Assembly (NCBI RefSeq): GCF_006346325.1
Contig: NZ_VDYR01000001.1
Span: 2,386,519-2,450,518 of the forward strand
Reading direction: 5' to 3'
Source: Sphingomonas japonica
Lineage (GTDB): Bacteria; Pseudomonadota; Alphaproteobacteria; Sphingomonadales; Sphingomonadaceae
Length of the DNA stretch: 64,000 nucleotides
In this document: positions 45,634 to 54,608 of the stretch, in pieces
Layout of the letters: every line of letters starts with the position of its first letter
Position numbering within the stretch: position 1 is the stretch's first letter
Made by a program: the position numbers and the translations under genes
Notes under the pieces: generated by a model
Databases searched by the model: none
Told to the model about the DNA's origin: nothing
The model's input: only the letters and a program-made list of their open reading frames with translations

Positions 45634-46139
45634 AGCGGCAGCGCCATCACCCAGTCCTGGTAGGTCGCGCTGCCGACCGCGAAGCTGCGCGTGCCGATGA
45701 CCGCAAAGCCTTCGCGGCGATAGAAGGCAATGGCGCGGGCATTGCCCTGATAGACGCCAAGCAGCAGCCGTGCAGCGCTGCCGTTGCGGGCATGCGCCGC
45801 CGCCGGGGCCAGCAGCGCCGCGCCGATGCCGCTGCCCTGAAACCGCGACAGCGCGTAGATGCGCTTGAGTTCGATATCGCCCGCCTGCGCCCCGGGCAGG
45901 TCGGGCGGGCAAAGCAGGCTGTAGCCGACGGGTGCGCCGCCGATTTCTGCAAGCCAAGCGGCGGCATCGCGCTTGGCGAGCAGCGCGCGATAGGTCGCGG
46001 CGTCATGCTGGCCCAGGCAGTGCGCGACCACGGCATCGCCATCGATCACGCCCGCAAAGGCATCGAGGAACGTCGCCGCGCCGACGACCGCCAATCGATC
46101 GATATCGTCCGCGGCGGCGCGGCGGAGCGTCCAGCTCAT
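45630..46139 (-). CDS. GNAT family N-acetyltransferase
   Basis: A 169-residue acetyltransferase. The acetyl-CoA motif reads [12 protein letters not shown] (R/Q-x-x-G-x-G/A), followed by [18 protein letters not shown], a typical GNAT C-terminal block. Substrate unknown. The ATG at 46139 overlaps the phhB stop by four bases. Confidence 0.85.
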   Translation of the reverse strand: MSWTLRRAAADDIDRLAVVGAATFLDAFAGVIDGDAVVAHCLGQHDAATYRALLAKRDAAAWLAEIGGAPVGYSLLCPPDLPGAQAGDIELKRIYALSRFQGSGIGAALLAPAAAHARNGSAARLLLGVYQGNARAIAFYRREGFAVIGTRSFAVGSATYQDWVMALPL

Positions 46140-46426
46140 TCGACCAGCGCGTCGATCGCCTGCGCCATCTCGATATCGCGCCCCGACAGCCCGCCTGCGT
46201 CGTGCGTGGTCAGCACGATCTCGACCCGGTTCCACATGTTCGACCATTCGGGATGATGGTCCAGCTTTTCCGCGATCAGCGCGACCTGCGTCATGAAGCC
46301 GAATGCCTGGCTGAAATTGTCGAAGGTGAAGCCGCGCACGATCGCATCGCGCGCCTCGTCATTGTCCCAGTCGGGCAGGCCGTCCAGCGCCTCGACCCGT
46401 TCGGCCTCGCTCAGTTGCTCGGTCAT
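46136..46426 (-). CDS. phhB: 4a-hydroxytetrahydrobiopterin dehydratase (PhhB/PCD)
   Basis: A 96-residue pterin carbinolamine dehydratase. The active-site cluster is LDHHPEW and the N-terminal half contains the typical [20 protein letters not shown]. It regenerates pterin for aromatic amino-acid hydroxylases, though it is also found without them; no phhA is in the window. AAGGAGG lies six bases before the ATG. Confidence 0.92.
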   Translation of the reverse strand: MTEQLSEAERVEALDGLPDWDNDEARDAIVRGFTFDNFSQAFGFMTQVALIAEKLDHHPEWSNMWNRVEIVLTTHDAGGLSGRDIEMAQAIDALVE

Positions 46427-46472
46427 ATGCCCTCCTTGCCCGTTGGGCTGCACCATGCCTATGAACCGGGGC

Positions 46473-46868
46473 ATGGAGCAAGGCCGCACCGCGCCCGACC
46501 TGCAGACGATCGAGGCGCTGGCGCGCGCCGCGCTCGCGCGCATTCCGGCGCCCTTTGCGGAGCATCTCGCCGACGTCGTACTGGTGGTCGAGGAATTCGC
46601 CGACGACGCGACGCTGGATGCATTGGGGATCGAGGAGCCGATCGAACTCACCGGCCTGTATCACGGCCGACCGATCGGCGAGAAATCGGCGTTCGACAGC
46701 GGCGGCGAGCCGGATCGCATCCATCTCTATCGCGCGCCGATCCTGTGGGAATGGATCGAAACCGGCGTGACGCTCGAAGCCCTGGTCCATCACGTCGTCG
46801 TGCACGAGGTCGGGCATCATTTCGGCCTGTCGGACGAAGCGATGCATGCGCTGGAGGACGCGGCCTGA
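46473..46868 (+). CDS. Zincin-like metallopeptidase family protein (DUF1025/PF06262)
   Basis: A 131-residue protein with a HExxH zinc site ([10 protein letters not shown]) near the C-terminus and the conserved LTGLYHG. Family members are single-domain zincins of unknown substrate. Start choice is uncertain: ATGs at 46455, 46461 and 46473 are in frame, none with a clear ribosome site; 46473 begins closest to the conserved region. Its TGA overlaps the proposed CTG start of ccmA (CTGA). Confidence 0.78.
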   Translation: MEQGRTAPDLQTIEALARAALARIPAPFAEHLADVVLVVEEFADDATLDALGIEEPIELTGLYHGRPIGEKSAFDSGGEPDRIHLYRAPILWEWIETGVTLEALVHHVVVHEVGHHFGLSDEAMHALEDAA

Positions 46869-47437
46869 CCGCGCTCGGCTTCCGTTCGGTGGCCTGTGCG
46901 CGCGGCGGGCGGATGCTCTTCGAGGACGTGTCGTTCGCGCTTGGGCCGAGCGACGCCGCGCTGGTGACTGGGCCGAACGGGGTGGGCAAGTCGAGCCTGA
47001 TACGGATCGCCGCCGGGCTGCTCCCGCCCGCCGCCGGAATGGTCGAGAGCACCGGCAGCCGCGCGCTGTTGGCGGAGACTGCCGCGCTCGACGGGGAGGT
47101 GACGCTGGCGCAGGCGACCGGCTTCTGGGCGCGGATCGATGGCAGTCCGGATGCTGCCATGCCCGCACTGGAACGCGTGGGGCTGGCGCATCTGGCACCC
47201 GTGCCGGTCCGTTTCCTGTCGACCGGGCAGCGCCGCCGCGCGGCGATGGCGCGTGTCGCGGCGAGCGATGCGCGGATCTGGCTGCTCGACGAACCTGCGA
47301 CCGGGCTGGACGCGGCGGCGGTGACCACGCTCGAAGCGCTGATCGCCGGACACCGTGCGCAAGGCGGCATCGTGCTGGCGGCGACGCATCAGCCGATCGC
47401 GATGCCGGGCGCGATCGCGATCGAGCTTGCGGCATGA
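46865..47437 (+). CDS. ccmA: Heme exporter ATP-binding protein CcmA (CTG start inferred)
   Basis: A 190-residue ABC ATPase, part of CcmAB in system I cytochrome c maturation, which frees heme-loaded CcmE. Walker A is GPNGVGKSS, signature LSTGQRRR, Walker B WLLDEPATGLD. No ATG, GTG or TTG exists at the expected start; the family start ([14 protein letters not shown]) follows a CTG at 46865. GGAGG lies seven bases upstream and the CTG overlaps the previous TGA (CTGA). An in-frame ATG at 46913 would remove the first beta-strand. ccmB overlaps by four bases. Confidence 0.85.
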   Translation: MTALGFRSVACARGGRMLFEDVSFALGPSDAALVTGPNGVGKSSLIRIAAGLLPPAAGMVESTGSRALLAETAALDGEVTLAQATGFWARIDGSPDAAMPALERVGLAHLAPVPVRFLSTGQRRRAAMARVAASDARIWLLDEPATGLDAAAVTTLEALIAGHRAQGGIVLAATHQPIAMPGAIAIELAA

Positions 47438-48072
47438 TCGCGCGGCTCGCCTGGCGCGAAGTGCGGCGCGCATGGACGAGCGGCGGCGTGCTGCTGCCGG
47501 TCGCGTTCTTCCTGCTGGTCGCGATCCTGTTTCCCTTCGCGGTCGGCCCGGACGCCAAGCTGCTCGCGCGGATCGGCGGCGGGGTGGTTTGGGCGGCGGC
47601 ATTGCTCGCGGCGCTGATGCCGGTCGAGCGGCTGGTCGCGCCCGACATGGAGGCAGGCGTGCTCGATCAACTGGCGGTGCGCGGCGTCCCCGATGCGACC
47701 GTCGCGCTGGCCAAGATCGTCGGGCACTGGCTTGGCTTCGGCCCGCCGATCCTGCTCGCGGCGCTGCTCGCTGCGGCGCTGTTCGGGATCGATGCGGCGG
47801 CGCTGGGCCGGGTGATGCTCGGCCTGCTGATCGGCACTCCGGCACTGGCCGCGCTGGCGGTGGCGACGAGCGCGCTGGTGGCGGGGTTGCGCGGTGCTGG
47901 GGCGCTGGCGGGTCTCGTGATGCTGCCGCTGGCGGTGCCGCTGCTGATCTTCGGCGCAGGCGCGATCGAGGGCGGGGCGGGAAGTTTCAAGCTGCTGGGC
48001 GCGGTCAGCCTGCTGCTGCTGGCGGGCGCGCCGTTCGTCGCGGGGGCAGCGATGCGGTTCGGTCGGGAATAG
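47434..48072 (+). CDS. ccmB: Heme exporter protein CcmB
   Basis: A 212-residue membrane protein with six hydrophobic segments and the family start ARLAWREVRRAW. It partners CcmA. The ATG overlaps the ccmA stop by four bases. ccmC and ccmD do not follow; the next gene is dgoA on the other strand, four bases downstream. Confidence 0.92.
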   Translation: MIARLAWREVRRAWTSGGVLLPVAFFLLVAILFPFAVGPDAKLLARIGGGVVWAAALLAALMPVERLVAPDMEAGVLDQLAVRGVPDATVALAKIVGHWLGFGPPILLAALLAAALFGIDAAALGRVMLGLLIGTPALAALAVATSALVAGLRGAGALAGLVMLPLAVPLLIFGAGAIEGGAGSFKLLGAVSLLLLAGAPFVAGAAMRFGRE

Positions 48073-48075
48073 GGT

Positions 48076-48705
48076 TCAGGCGCGGACTGCCCGTACGAAC
48101 GCATCGGCGTTGGCGCGCACCTGTGCCGCCGGCATGCCCGCCTTGTACAGCGCAGAGCCCAGCCCGAACCCGGCCGCACCCGCCGCAAGCCACGGTCCCA
48201 TCGTATCGGGCGCGACGCCGCCGACCGGCAGGATGCGGACGTCCCTGGGAAGCACGGCGCGCATCGCCTTGATCACGACGGGCTGATAGCCCTCGGCCGG
48301 AAACAGCTTGAGCGCCGCGGCTCCTGCGTCGAGCGCGGCGAACGCTTCGGTCGCAGTGGCGATACCCGGCATCGCGACCAGACCGCGTGCCGCCGCTTCG
48401 CCGATCACCGCCGGGTTGGCGTTGGGCGCGATGATCAGCGTGCCGCCCGCCTCCTCGACCGCCTGCACCGACGCCATGTCGAGCACGGTGCCCGCCCCGA
48501 CCACCGCCCGTCCCGCGAAGCGCCGGGCCAGTCGCGCGACGCTGTCGAGGGGATCGGGAGAGTTGAGCGGGACTTCGAGGATGCGGAAGCCCGCTTCGAC
48601 CAGCGCGTCACCGATCGCCTCGACCTCGTGCGGCTCGACCCCGCGCAGGATCGCCACCAGCGGCAGTTCGGCAAAGGCGGCGTCGAATTCCGAACGATGA
48701 GTCAT
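48076..48705 (-). CDS. dgoA: 2-dehydro-3-deoxy-6-phosphogalactonate aldolase
   Basis: A 209-residue class I aldolase of the KDPG/KDPGal family. The Schiff-base lysine is in ALKLFPAE and the conserved Glu/Arg in LVAILRGVEPHEV and ILEVPLNSPDP. It cleaves KDPGal to pyruvate and glyceraldehyde 3-phosphate. Neighbouring dgoK supports the galactonate assignment over the glucose isomer. Overlaps dgoK by four bases. Confidence 0.9.
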   Translation of the reverse strand: MTHRSEFDAAFAELPLVAILRGVEPHEVEAIGDALVEAGFRILEVPLNSPDPLDSVARLARRFAGRAVVGAGTVLDMASVQAVEEAGGTLIIAPNANPAVIGEAAARGLVAMPGIATATEAFAALDAGAAALKLFPAEGYQPVVIKAMRAVLPRDVRILPVGGVAPDTMGPWLAAGAAGFGLGSALYKAGMPAAQVRANADAFVRAVRA

Positions 48706-49574
48706 GCGCGCAGCTCCTGGATCGCGGTAATGCCGGCGACGAACGCGGCGTGGCTGTCGACGATCCGCGCGCTGCCGCCCAGCGTCTCGATGGCGAGGCG
48801 GTAGAGCCCGCCGAGCTCCGGGTCGGCGAGGATGTGGAAATCGCGATCGCCGCCCTCGGCAAGTCGCGCGGCGACGTCGCTGCCGATCAGCGCGCCACTC
48901 GCAAACGATGCGGCGTCGTCCTCGGCCAGCCGTCCCAGCACCCCGCCCGCACGGATCCCGAACAGCGTTGCGCCAAGATCGCGCTTCGCGCCCTGGCGCA
49001 CGCCATCGACAAAGGCCGGGCCGGCGGCGACCGGCGCCGTCATCTGGCGGGCAAGGACGCTATGCGCGCGCAGCATCGCGAACATCTCGCCGGTCATCGC
49101 CGTAGTGAAGCTCGTGACCTCTCCGCGCGTGATGGCCGCCCATTTGCAATGCGTGCCCGGCTGGCACAGCATCGCGTCGCGCGGCACCAGTCCGGCTGCG
49201 ACCGCGCCGAGCAGCTGCACCTCCTCGCCGCGCATCACGTCGCTGCGCTGCTCGGTATCGACAGCGATGCCGGGAACGATGGCGGTGCGGGCGTCGATCG
49301 AAAGGCAGTTGGCGGCAAGCACTTCGATGCCGGCGGGCACCGCGACATACGCCGCCTCGCGCCAGCCGATGGTCGAGCCGACCATTCCTGCCATCAACAC
49401 CGGAAGGTCGCCGCAGCGCTCGCGGATCGCCGCCAGCTCCTGCTCGAATCCGCGACTCTGCATCGCCGCTACCCCGCGGTCGTCGCGCTCGGTCGCCGCG
49501 ACTGCGCCGTTCTCGATGCGATAGACGCGGCGGTTGGTGGTGCCCCAGTCGATCGCGAGGAACGGCGCGGTCAT
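48702..49574 (-). CDS. dgoK: 2-dehydro-3-deoxygalactonokinase
   Basis: A 290-residue sugar-acid kinase of the DgoK family, starting with the ATP-binding block AIDWGTTNRRVYRIENG, and with LCQPGTHCKWA and TGEMFAMLRAHS later. It phosphorylates 2-dehydro-3-deoxygalactonate to KDPGal. The ATG at 49574 is chosen because it immediately precedes the ATP-binding strand. It lies four bases after the symporter gene and overlaps dgoA. Confidence 0.92.
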   Translation of the reverse strand: MTAPFLAIDWGTTNRRVYRIENGAVAATERDDRGVAAMQSRGFEQELAAIRERCGDLPVLMAGMVGSTIGWREAAYVAVPAGIEVLAANCLSIDARTAIVPGIAVDTEQRSDVMRGEEVQLLGAVAAGLVPRDAMLCQPGTHCKWAAITRGEVTSFTTAMTGEMFAMLRAHSVLARQMTAPVAAGPAFVDGVRQGAKRDLGATLFGIRAGGVLGRLAEDDAASFASGALIGSDVAARLAEGGDRDFHILADPELGGLYRLAIETLGGSARIVDSHAAFVAGITAIQELRA

Positions 49575-49578
49575 CGCT

Positions 49579-51174
49579 TCACCACATCGACGCGTAAAGC
49601 GCGATGACAATGCCGACGATCGCGAAGGCCGCGACGTTGAAGCTCGACGTCGTGCGGAACGTCACGCCCTCGGCGGTGATGCGGTCGCTGCCCGCCGCGC
49701 CGGGCCTGACCAGCGACAGCACGATCGCCAGCACCAGCGCGATCACGAAGACGAGGCCCATGCGGTTGATGAACGGCATTTCGGGCATGCCGACCTTGAA
49801 CAGGTACGAGAGCACGACCGACGCGACCGCGGCGGCGATCGCGCCCCATTCGCTCGCGCGTTTCCAGAACAGGCCGAGCAGGAAGATCACGGTGATGCCG
49901 GGTGTGAAGAAGCCCGAGAATTCCTGGATGAACTGGAACGCCTGATCCGACCCGCCGAGCAATGGACGCGCGGTGAACAGCGCGATCACGGTGGCGACTG
50001 CCGCCGAACTGCGCCCGATCAGCACCAAATGCTTTTCTTGCCCCGTCCGGCCCGATCCATCCTCGGCCGCCGTCGGCACATTGCGGAATTTGGCATAGAG
50101 GTCGAGCGTGAAGATCGTCGCGATCGAGTTGATCTTCGACGCGGTCGACGCGACCACCGCCGCCATCAGCGCGGCGAACACGAGGCCGAGCAGGCCGGTC
50201 GGCAGATAGCGCATCATCGTAGGGTATGCTTCGTCGGCCGGGTTCAGCCCGGGCGCGAGGATGACCGCAGCAAGGCCCGGAACGACGACGACCAGCGGCA
50301 TCAGCAGCTTGAGGAAGGCCGCGAAGACGATGCCCTTCTGCGCTTCGGCAAGGTTCTTGGCGGCGAGCGCGCGCTGGATGATATACTGGTTGAACCCCCA
50401 ATAGCTGAGGTTGGCGATCCACATGCCGCCGACCAGCACGGCGATTCCGGGCAGTTCCTGATAGCCGACCTCGCCGGGCTCGAGGATCATGTTGAACTTC
50501 TCGGGCGCCTGCGCGAGCAATGTCTGGAAACCGGCGAACACGCCCGCGCCGCCGCCGACCTCGTTGAGCGTCAGCGCAGAGATGGTGAGGCCGCCGAGCA
50601 CCAGCAGCGTGACCTGGACGATGTCGGTCAGTGCCACCGCCTTGAGCCCGCCGTACAGCTGGTACAGCAGCGCGAAGCCGCCGAGCCCGAACAGCGCGAC
50701 CATCTGATCGACGCCCGCGACCTTGTTGACCGCGATCGAGCCCAGCCAGAGGATCGCGGTGAGGTTGACGAAAACATACAGCGCCAACCAGAAGATCGCC
50801 ATCAGCGTACGAATGCTGGTGCCGTACCGCTGTTCGAGGAACTGCGGCATCGTGTAGATTTCGTTCTTGAGGAAGATCGGCAGGAAGAACTTGCCGACGA
50901 TCAACAGCGTGATCGCCGCCATCCATTCGTACGACGCGATGGCCAAGCCCATGACATAGCCGGACCCCGACATGCCGACGATCTGTTCGGCGGAGATGTT
51001 CGCCGCGATCAGCGACGCGCCGATCGCCCACCACGGCAGCGACTTGGACGCCAGGAAATAGTCGCTGGTGTCCTTTTCCTTGCCACCCTTCTCGCGCGAC
51101 ACAAACTGCGCGAGGCCGAAGATGAAGATCGCATAGACGATGACGACGACCAGATCGATGGTGCTCAGGCTCAT
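49579..51174 (-). CDS. Sodium/sugar symporter (vSGLT-like, SSS family)
   Basis: A 531-residue transporter with about 14 membrane spans. The segments YFLASKSLPWWAIGASLIAANISAEQ and SGYVMGLAIASYEWMAAITL closely follow the pattern of the Vibrio sodium/galactose symporter. Galactose import would match the DgoK-DgoA pathway downstream; galactonate import is the alternative. First gene of the operon, opposite the FadR-type regulator. Confidence 0.88.
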   Translation of the reverse strand: MSLSTIDLVVVIVYAIFIFGLAQFVSREKGGKEKDTSDYFLASKSLPWWAIGASLIAANISAEQIVGMSGSGYVMGLAIASYEWMAAITLLIVGKFFLPIFLKNEIYTMPQFLEQRYGTSIRTLMAIFWLALYVFVNLTAILWLGSIAVNKVAGVDQMVALFGLGGFALLYQLYGGLKAVALTDIVQVTLLVLGGLTISALTLNEVGGGAGVFAGFQTLLAQAPEKFNMILEPGEVGYQELPGIAVLVGGMWIANLSYWGFNQYIIQRALAAKNLAEAQKGIVFAAFLKLLMPLVVVVPGLAAVILAPGLNPADEAYPTMMRYLPTGLLGLVFAALMAAVVASTASKINSIATIFTLDLYAKFRNVPTAAEDGSGRTGQEKHLVLIGRSSAAVATVIALFTARPLLGGSDQAFQFIQEFSGFFTPGITVIFLLGLFWKRASEWGAIAAAVASVVLSYLFKVGMPEMPFINRMGLVFVIALVLAIVLSLVRPGAAGSDRITAEGVTFRTTSSFNVAAFAIVGIVIALYASMW

Positions 51175-51253
51175 GACGGCGTCGTCCCCTCGTTCCCCGC
51201 GCCATGCCGATCGATCGCCGACGCATTGTCCGGATTGATTTATAAGATTTATT

Positions 51254-51268
51254 GCGCTTGTCTAGCGC
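51254..51268. promoter_or_regulatory. Candidate operator in the divergent dgo promoter region
   Basis: GCGCTTGTCTAGCGC is a palindrome with 5-bp arms and a 5-base centre, beside a 20-bp AT-rich tract (51234-51253). On the - strand it covers a possible -35 (TAGACA), with a weak -10 (TAAATC) 16 bases on. It is the only clear palindrome in the 178-bp gap and a candidate site for the regulator. Unproven. Confidence 0.3.
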
Positions 51269-51352
51269 GACCTGACCGGCGACGATACGCATGAAACACC
51301 CGGCAGACTTTGCAAGGCCTGGTCGAGCCTGGGAAGAGGAGAGCAAGCGCCG

Positions 51353-52084
51353 ATGTCACCGCCCGAAAGCCCCGCGCCCGCCGCGCCGATCCTCGGGCGC
51401 AACCTGACCTATGGCATGCTCGACCGTATCGGCCGCGCGATCGTCACCGGCCAGTATCTCGAGCGCAGCTTTCCCACCGAGGCGGAACTCGCAAAGCAGC
51501 ACGGCGTAAGTCGGTCGGTGACGCGGGAGGCGGTAAAGATGCTGACGGCAAAAGGCCTGCTCAGCGCGCGGCCGCGTCAGGGGACGATCGTCCAGCCGGC
51601 AAGCTCGTGGAACCTGTTCGATACCGATGTGCTGCGCTGGCTGCTCGAACGGCAATTTTCGGTCGACCTGCTGCGCCATTTCAACGAGCTGCGCGTCGCG
51701 ATCGAGCCCGAGGCGGCGGCGCTGGCGGCGCTGCGCAGCGACGACGCCGATCGCGCCGCGATCACCGCCGGGCTGGTCCGGATGACCGCCGCCGAGCGCG
51801 GCGACGACGACCCTCTCGAATCCGACATCGCGTTCCACGTCGCGATTCTCAACGCGTCGAAGAATCCGTTCTACCAGCAGTTCCGCGACGTCGTCGAAAC
51901 CGCGCTGCGCACGTCGATCCGCTTCACCAACCGCATCAAGGGACGCAATGCCAGCATCGACGATCACGCCGTGGTCCACGACGCCATCCAGCAGCGCGAC
52001 GGCGACGCGGCGCGGGCGGGCATGCGCCATCTGATCGGCGAGGTGCTGCAGCTGATCGAGGGAGCGGGGGACAAGGCGGGGTGA
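51353..52084 (+). CDS. FadR/GntR family regulator with FCD domain (DgoR-like)
   Basis: A 243-residue regulator. The winged helix includes FPTEAELAKQHGVSRSVTREAVKMLTAKGLLSARPRQGT; the rest is an all-helical FCD domain with metal-type histidines in ESDIAFHVAILNASKN and MRHLIGEV. GAGGAG lies about 12 bases before the ATG. Divergent to the symporter-dgoK-dgoA operon, which it most likely represses until a galactonate-type acid binds. Confidence 0.88.
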   Translation: MSPPESPAPAAPILGRNLTYGMLDRIGRAIVTGQYLERSFPTEAELAKQHGVSRSVTREAVKMLTAKGLLSARPRQGTIVQPASSWNLFDTDVLRWLLERQFSVDLLRHFNELRVAIEPEAAALAALRSDDADRAAITAGLVRMTAAERGDDDPLESDIAFHVAILNASKNPFYQQFRDVVETALRTSIRFTNRIKGRNASIDDHAVVHDAIQQRDGDAARAGMRHLIGEVLQLIEGAGDKAG

Positions 52085-52113
52085 GGGTCGTCAGTGGGAT
52101 CACTCCTCCTTCT

Positions 52114-52191
52114 CCGTTGGTTTAGAGCGAAGTCGAGACACCGCCACGGGACGCTTGGATCGCGTTTCTCGACTTCTCTCGAAACGAACGG
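52114..52191. repeat. Sphingomonad REP-like palindrome, copy C
   Basis: Two 25-nt arms (52114-52138 and 52167-52191) match at 22 of 25 positions when inverted, with a 28-base spacer. The left arm has GAGCGAAGTCGAGA, the right TCTCGACTTCTCTCG and GAAACGAACGG. It lies between the convergent FadR-type and prs genes and may act as a bidirectional terminator. Confidence 0.7.
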
Positions 52192-52198
52192 GTGGAGG

Positions 52199-53134
52199 TC
52201 AGTCGAACAGGCTGGACACCGATGCCTCGTCGGCGATGCGCTTGATCGCTTCGGCCAGCAGCGGCGCGATCGTCAGGTGGCGGATGTGCGGCGCATCCTT
52301 GATGACGTCATGGTTGCCGATCGAATCGGTGATCACCAGTTCGCGCAGTTCCGACGCCTCGACCCGCGCGACCGCGCCGCCCGACAGGACGCCGTGGGTG
52401 CAATAGGCGACGACGTCCTCCGCCCCCGCAGCCTTCAGCGCGGCGGCCGCGTTGCACAAGGTCCCGGCGGAATCGACGATATCGTCGATCAGGATGCAGA
52501 ACCGCCCCTCGACCTGGCCGATGATGTTCATCACCTCGGATTCGCCAGGGCGCTCGCGGCGCTTGTCGACGATCGCCAGCGGCGCGTTGTCGAGCCGCTT
52601 GGCCAGTGCGCGGGCGCGGACCACGCCGCCGACATCGGGCGAGACCACCATCAGGTTCTTGTCGGAGAACCGCGTCAGGATGTCGGCCGACATCACCGGC
52701 GCGCCATAGAGATTGTCGGTCGGGATATCGAAAAAGCCCTGGATCTGCCCGGCATGCAGGTCGACCGACAGTACCCGGTCGGCACCCGCTACCGTCACCA
52801 GATTGGCGACCAGCTTGGCCGAGATCGGCGTGCGCGGGCCCGGCTTTCGATCCTGACGGGCATAGCCGAAATAGGGGAGCACCGCGGTGATGCGCCGCGC
52901 CGACGCGCGTTTCAGCGCATCGATCATGATCAGCATCTCCATCAGATTGTCGTTGACCGGGTAGGATGTCGATTGCAGCACGAACACGTCCTCGCCGCGG
53001 ACATTCTCGAGGATCTCGACGAAGATCTCCTCGTCGGCGAAGCGTCGCACGCTGGCCTGGGTCAGCGGTGTCTCGAGATAGTGCGCGATCGCCTGCGCGA
53101 GCGGCAGGTTCGAATTTCCGGCCAGAAGTTTCAC
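52199..53134 (-). CDS. prs: Ribose-phosphate pyrophosphokinase
   Basis: A 311-residue enzyme making PRPP from ribose 5-phosphate and ATP. Visible motifs: [23 protein letters not shown]-like VDKRRE, and the PRPP loop [11 protein letters not shown]. The GTG at 53134 (VKLLAGNSN) gives the family length and start; the frame runs open far upstream without similarity. Confidence 0.95.
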   Translation of the reverse strand: MKLLAGNSNLPLAQAIAHYLETPLTQASVRRFADEEIFVEILENVRGEDVFVLQSTSYPVNDNLMEMLIMIDALKRASARRITAVLPYFGYARQDRKPGPRTPISAKLVANLVTVAGADRVLSVDLHAGQIQGFFDIPTDNLYGAPVMSADILTRFSDKNLMVVSPDVGGVVRARALAKRLDNAPLAIVDKRRERPGESEVMNIIGQVEGRFCILIDDIVDSAGTLCNAAAALKAAGAEDVVAYCTHGVLSGGAVARVEASELRELVITDSIGNHDVIKDAPHIRHLTIAPLLAEAIKRIADEASVSSLFD

Positions 53135-53238
53135 GCGCGCGCCCTTATGCTGTCCCTTGTCGCAGCGGTGCATAGCTGGCGTGCCGGGGAGGGGAAAGGG
53201 GCATTGCCGCTCGTGCGCCCGCGCCCTAGACCGCGGCG

Positions 53239-54600
53239 ATGGCCGCATCCGTCGTCACCCGCTTCGCCCCCAGCCCGACGGGGCACCTTCATGTCGGCAA
53301 TCTGCGCACCGCGCTGCACAACTGGATGTGGGCGCGGCGGCACGGCGGACGATTTCTGCTGCGCATCGACGATACCGATGCCGAGCGCTCGCGCGAGGAC
53401 TATGTCGATGCCATCCGCGCCGACCTTGCCTGGCTGGGGATCGAGCCCGACGGCGAGGAGCGCCAGTCGGCGCGCTTCGATCGTTACGCGGAGCGCTTCG
53501 ACGACCTGGTACGAAGCGGCCGCGTCTATCCGGCTTACGAGACCCCCGAGGAACTCGACCTGCGGCGCAAGATCCTGCTCGGGCGCGGGTTGCCGCCGGT
53601 CTATGACCGCGCCGCACTGCGGCTGAGCGATGCCGAGCGCGCCGCGCTGGAGGCGCAGGGGCGGCGCCCGCACTGGCGCTTCCGGCTCGATGCCGCCGCA
53701 CCGATCGCATGGGAGGATCGCATCCGCGGCCATGCGCAGTTCGATCCTGCCCTGCTGTCCGACCCGGTGATCCGCCGCGGCGACGGGTCGTGGCTGTACC
53801 TGCTGCCGTCGGTGATCGACGATATCGACATGGGCATCACCGACGTGGTGCGCGGCGAGGACCATGTCTCGAACACAGCGGTGCAGATGCAGATGTTCGA
53901 GGCGCTCGGCGCTGCGCCGCCCGCCTTCGCGCACGAAGCGCTGCTGACCGGCAGCGAAGGCAAATTGTCGAAGCGGCTCGGATCGCTCGGCATCGCGCAT
54001 TTCCGCGACGCGGGGATCGAGCCGCAGGCGATCGTGGCGCTGCTGGCGCGGATCGGCACCAGTGATCCGGTGGAGCCGCTGGTCGATCCCGAGCCGCTGA
54101 TCGCCGCGTTCGACTTCGCCCGGTTCGGTCGTGCCCCGGCGCGCTTCGACGAGGAGGAGCTGGCGGCGGTCAACGCTCGGATCGTCCACCAGCTGAGCCA
54201 CCAGGCGGTCGCCGACCGCTTGCCCTCGGGCATGGGCGAGGCGGCGTGGCACGCGGTGCGGCCCAACCTGACGCGCGTCGCCGACGCCGCCGACTGGTGG
54301 GCGGTGATCGAGGGATCGATCGCCACCGCCGGGCAGGACGAGGCCGACCGTCCGCTGCTGGAGCAGGCAGCGGGGATCGCCGCCGGGCTCGACTGGAGCG
54401 ACCAGCCCTGGGCGGCGCTGACCGGCGCGCTCAAGGCGACGACGGGCCGCAAGGGAAAGGCGCTGTTCCTGCCGCTGCGCCTGGCGCTGACCGGGCGCGA
54501 CCACGGCCCCGACATGGCTGCGCTCCTCCGGCTGATCGGCAGGGAACGGAGCGTCGAGCGGCTGCGTGCCGCCGCAGCGGGGCCGGGTCAGCGTTTCTGA
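53239..54600 (+). CDS. gltX: Glutamate--tRNA ligase
   Basis: A 453-residue class I synthetase. The HIGH motif is HLHVGN near residue 16, [10 protein letters not shown] follows, and the KMSKS loop is GKLSKRLGS near residue 240. Alphaproteobacteria often carry two GluRS genes, one charging tRNA-Gln first with Glu; which type this is cannot be told by eye. It converges on dnaE2 with eight bases between. Confidence 0.92.
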   Translation: MAASVVTRFAPSPTGHLHVGNLRTALHNWMWARRHGGRFLLRIDDTDAERSREDYVDAIRADLAWLGIEPDGEERQSARFDRYAERFDDLVRSGRVYPAYETPEELDLRRKILLGRGLPPVYDRAALRLSDAERAALEAQGRRPHWRFRLDAAAPIAWEDRIRGHAQFDPALLSDPVIRRGDGSWLYLLPSVIDDIDMGITDVVRGEDHVSNTAVQMQMFEALGAAPPAFAHEALLTGSEGKLSKRLGSLGIAHFRDAGIEPQAIVALLARIGTSDPVEPLVDPEPLIAAFDFARFGRAPARFDEEELAAVNARIVHQLSHQAVADRLPSGMGEAAWHAVRPNLTRVADAADWWAVIEGSIATAGQDEADRPLLEQAAGIAAGLDWSDQPWAALTGALKATTGRKGKALFLPLRLALTGRDHGPDMAALLRLIGRERSVERLRAAAAGPGQRF

Positions 54601-54608
54601 AATCCACT

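Noticed and set aside
49534..51294. 586-codon open frame antisense to the symporter
   Set aside because: Charged low-complexity translation antisense to a well-supported membrane protein gene.
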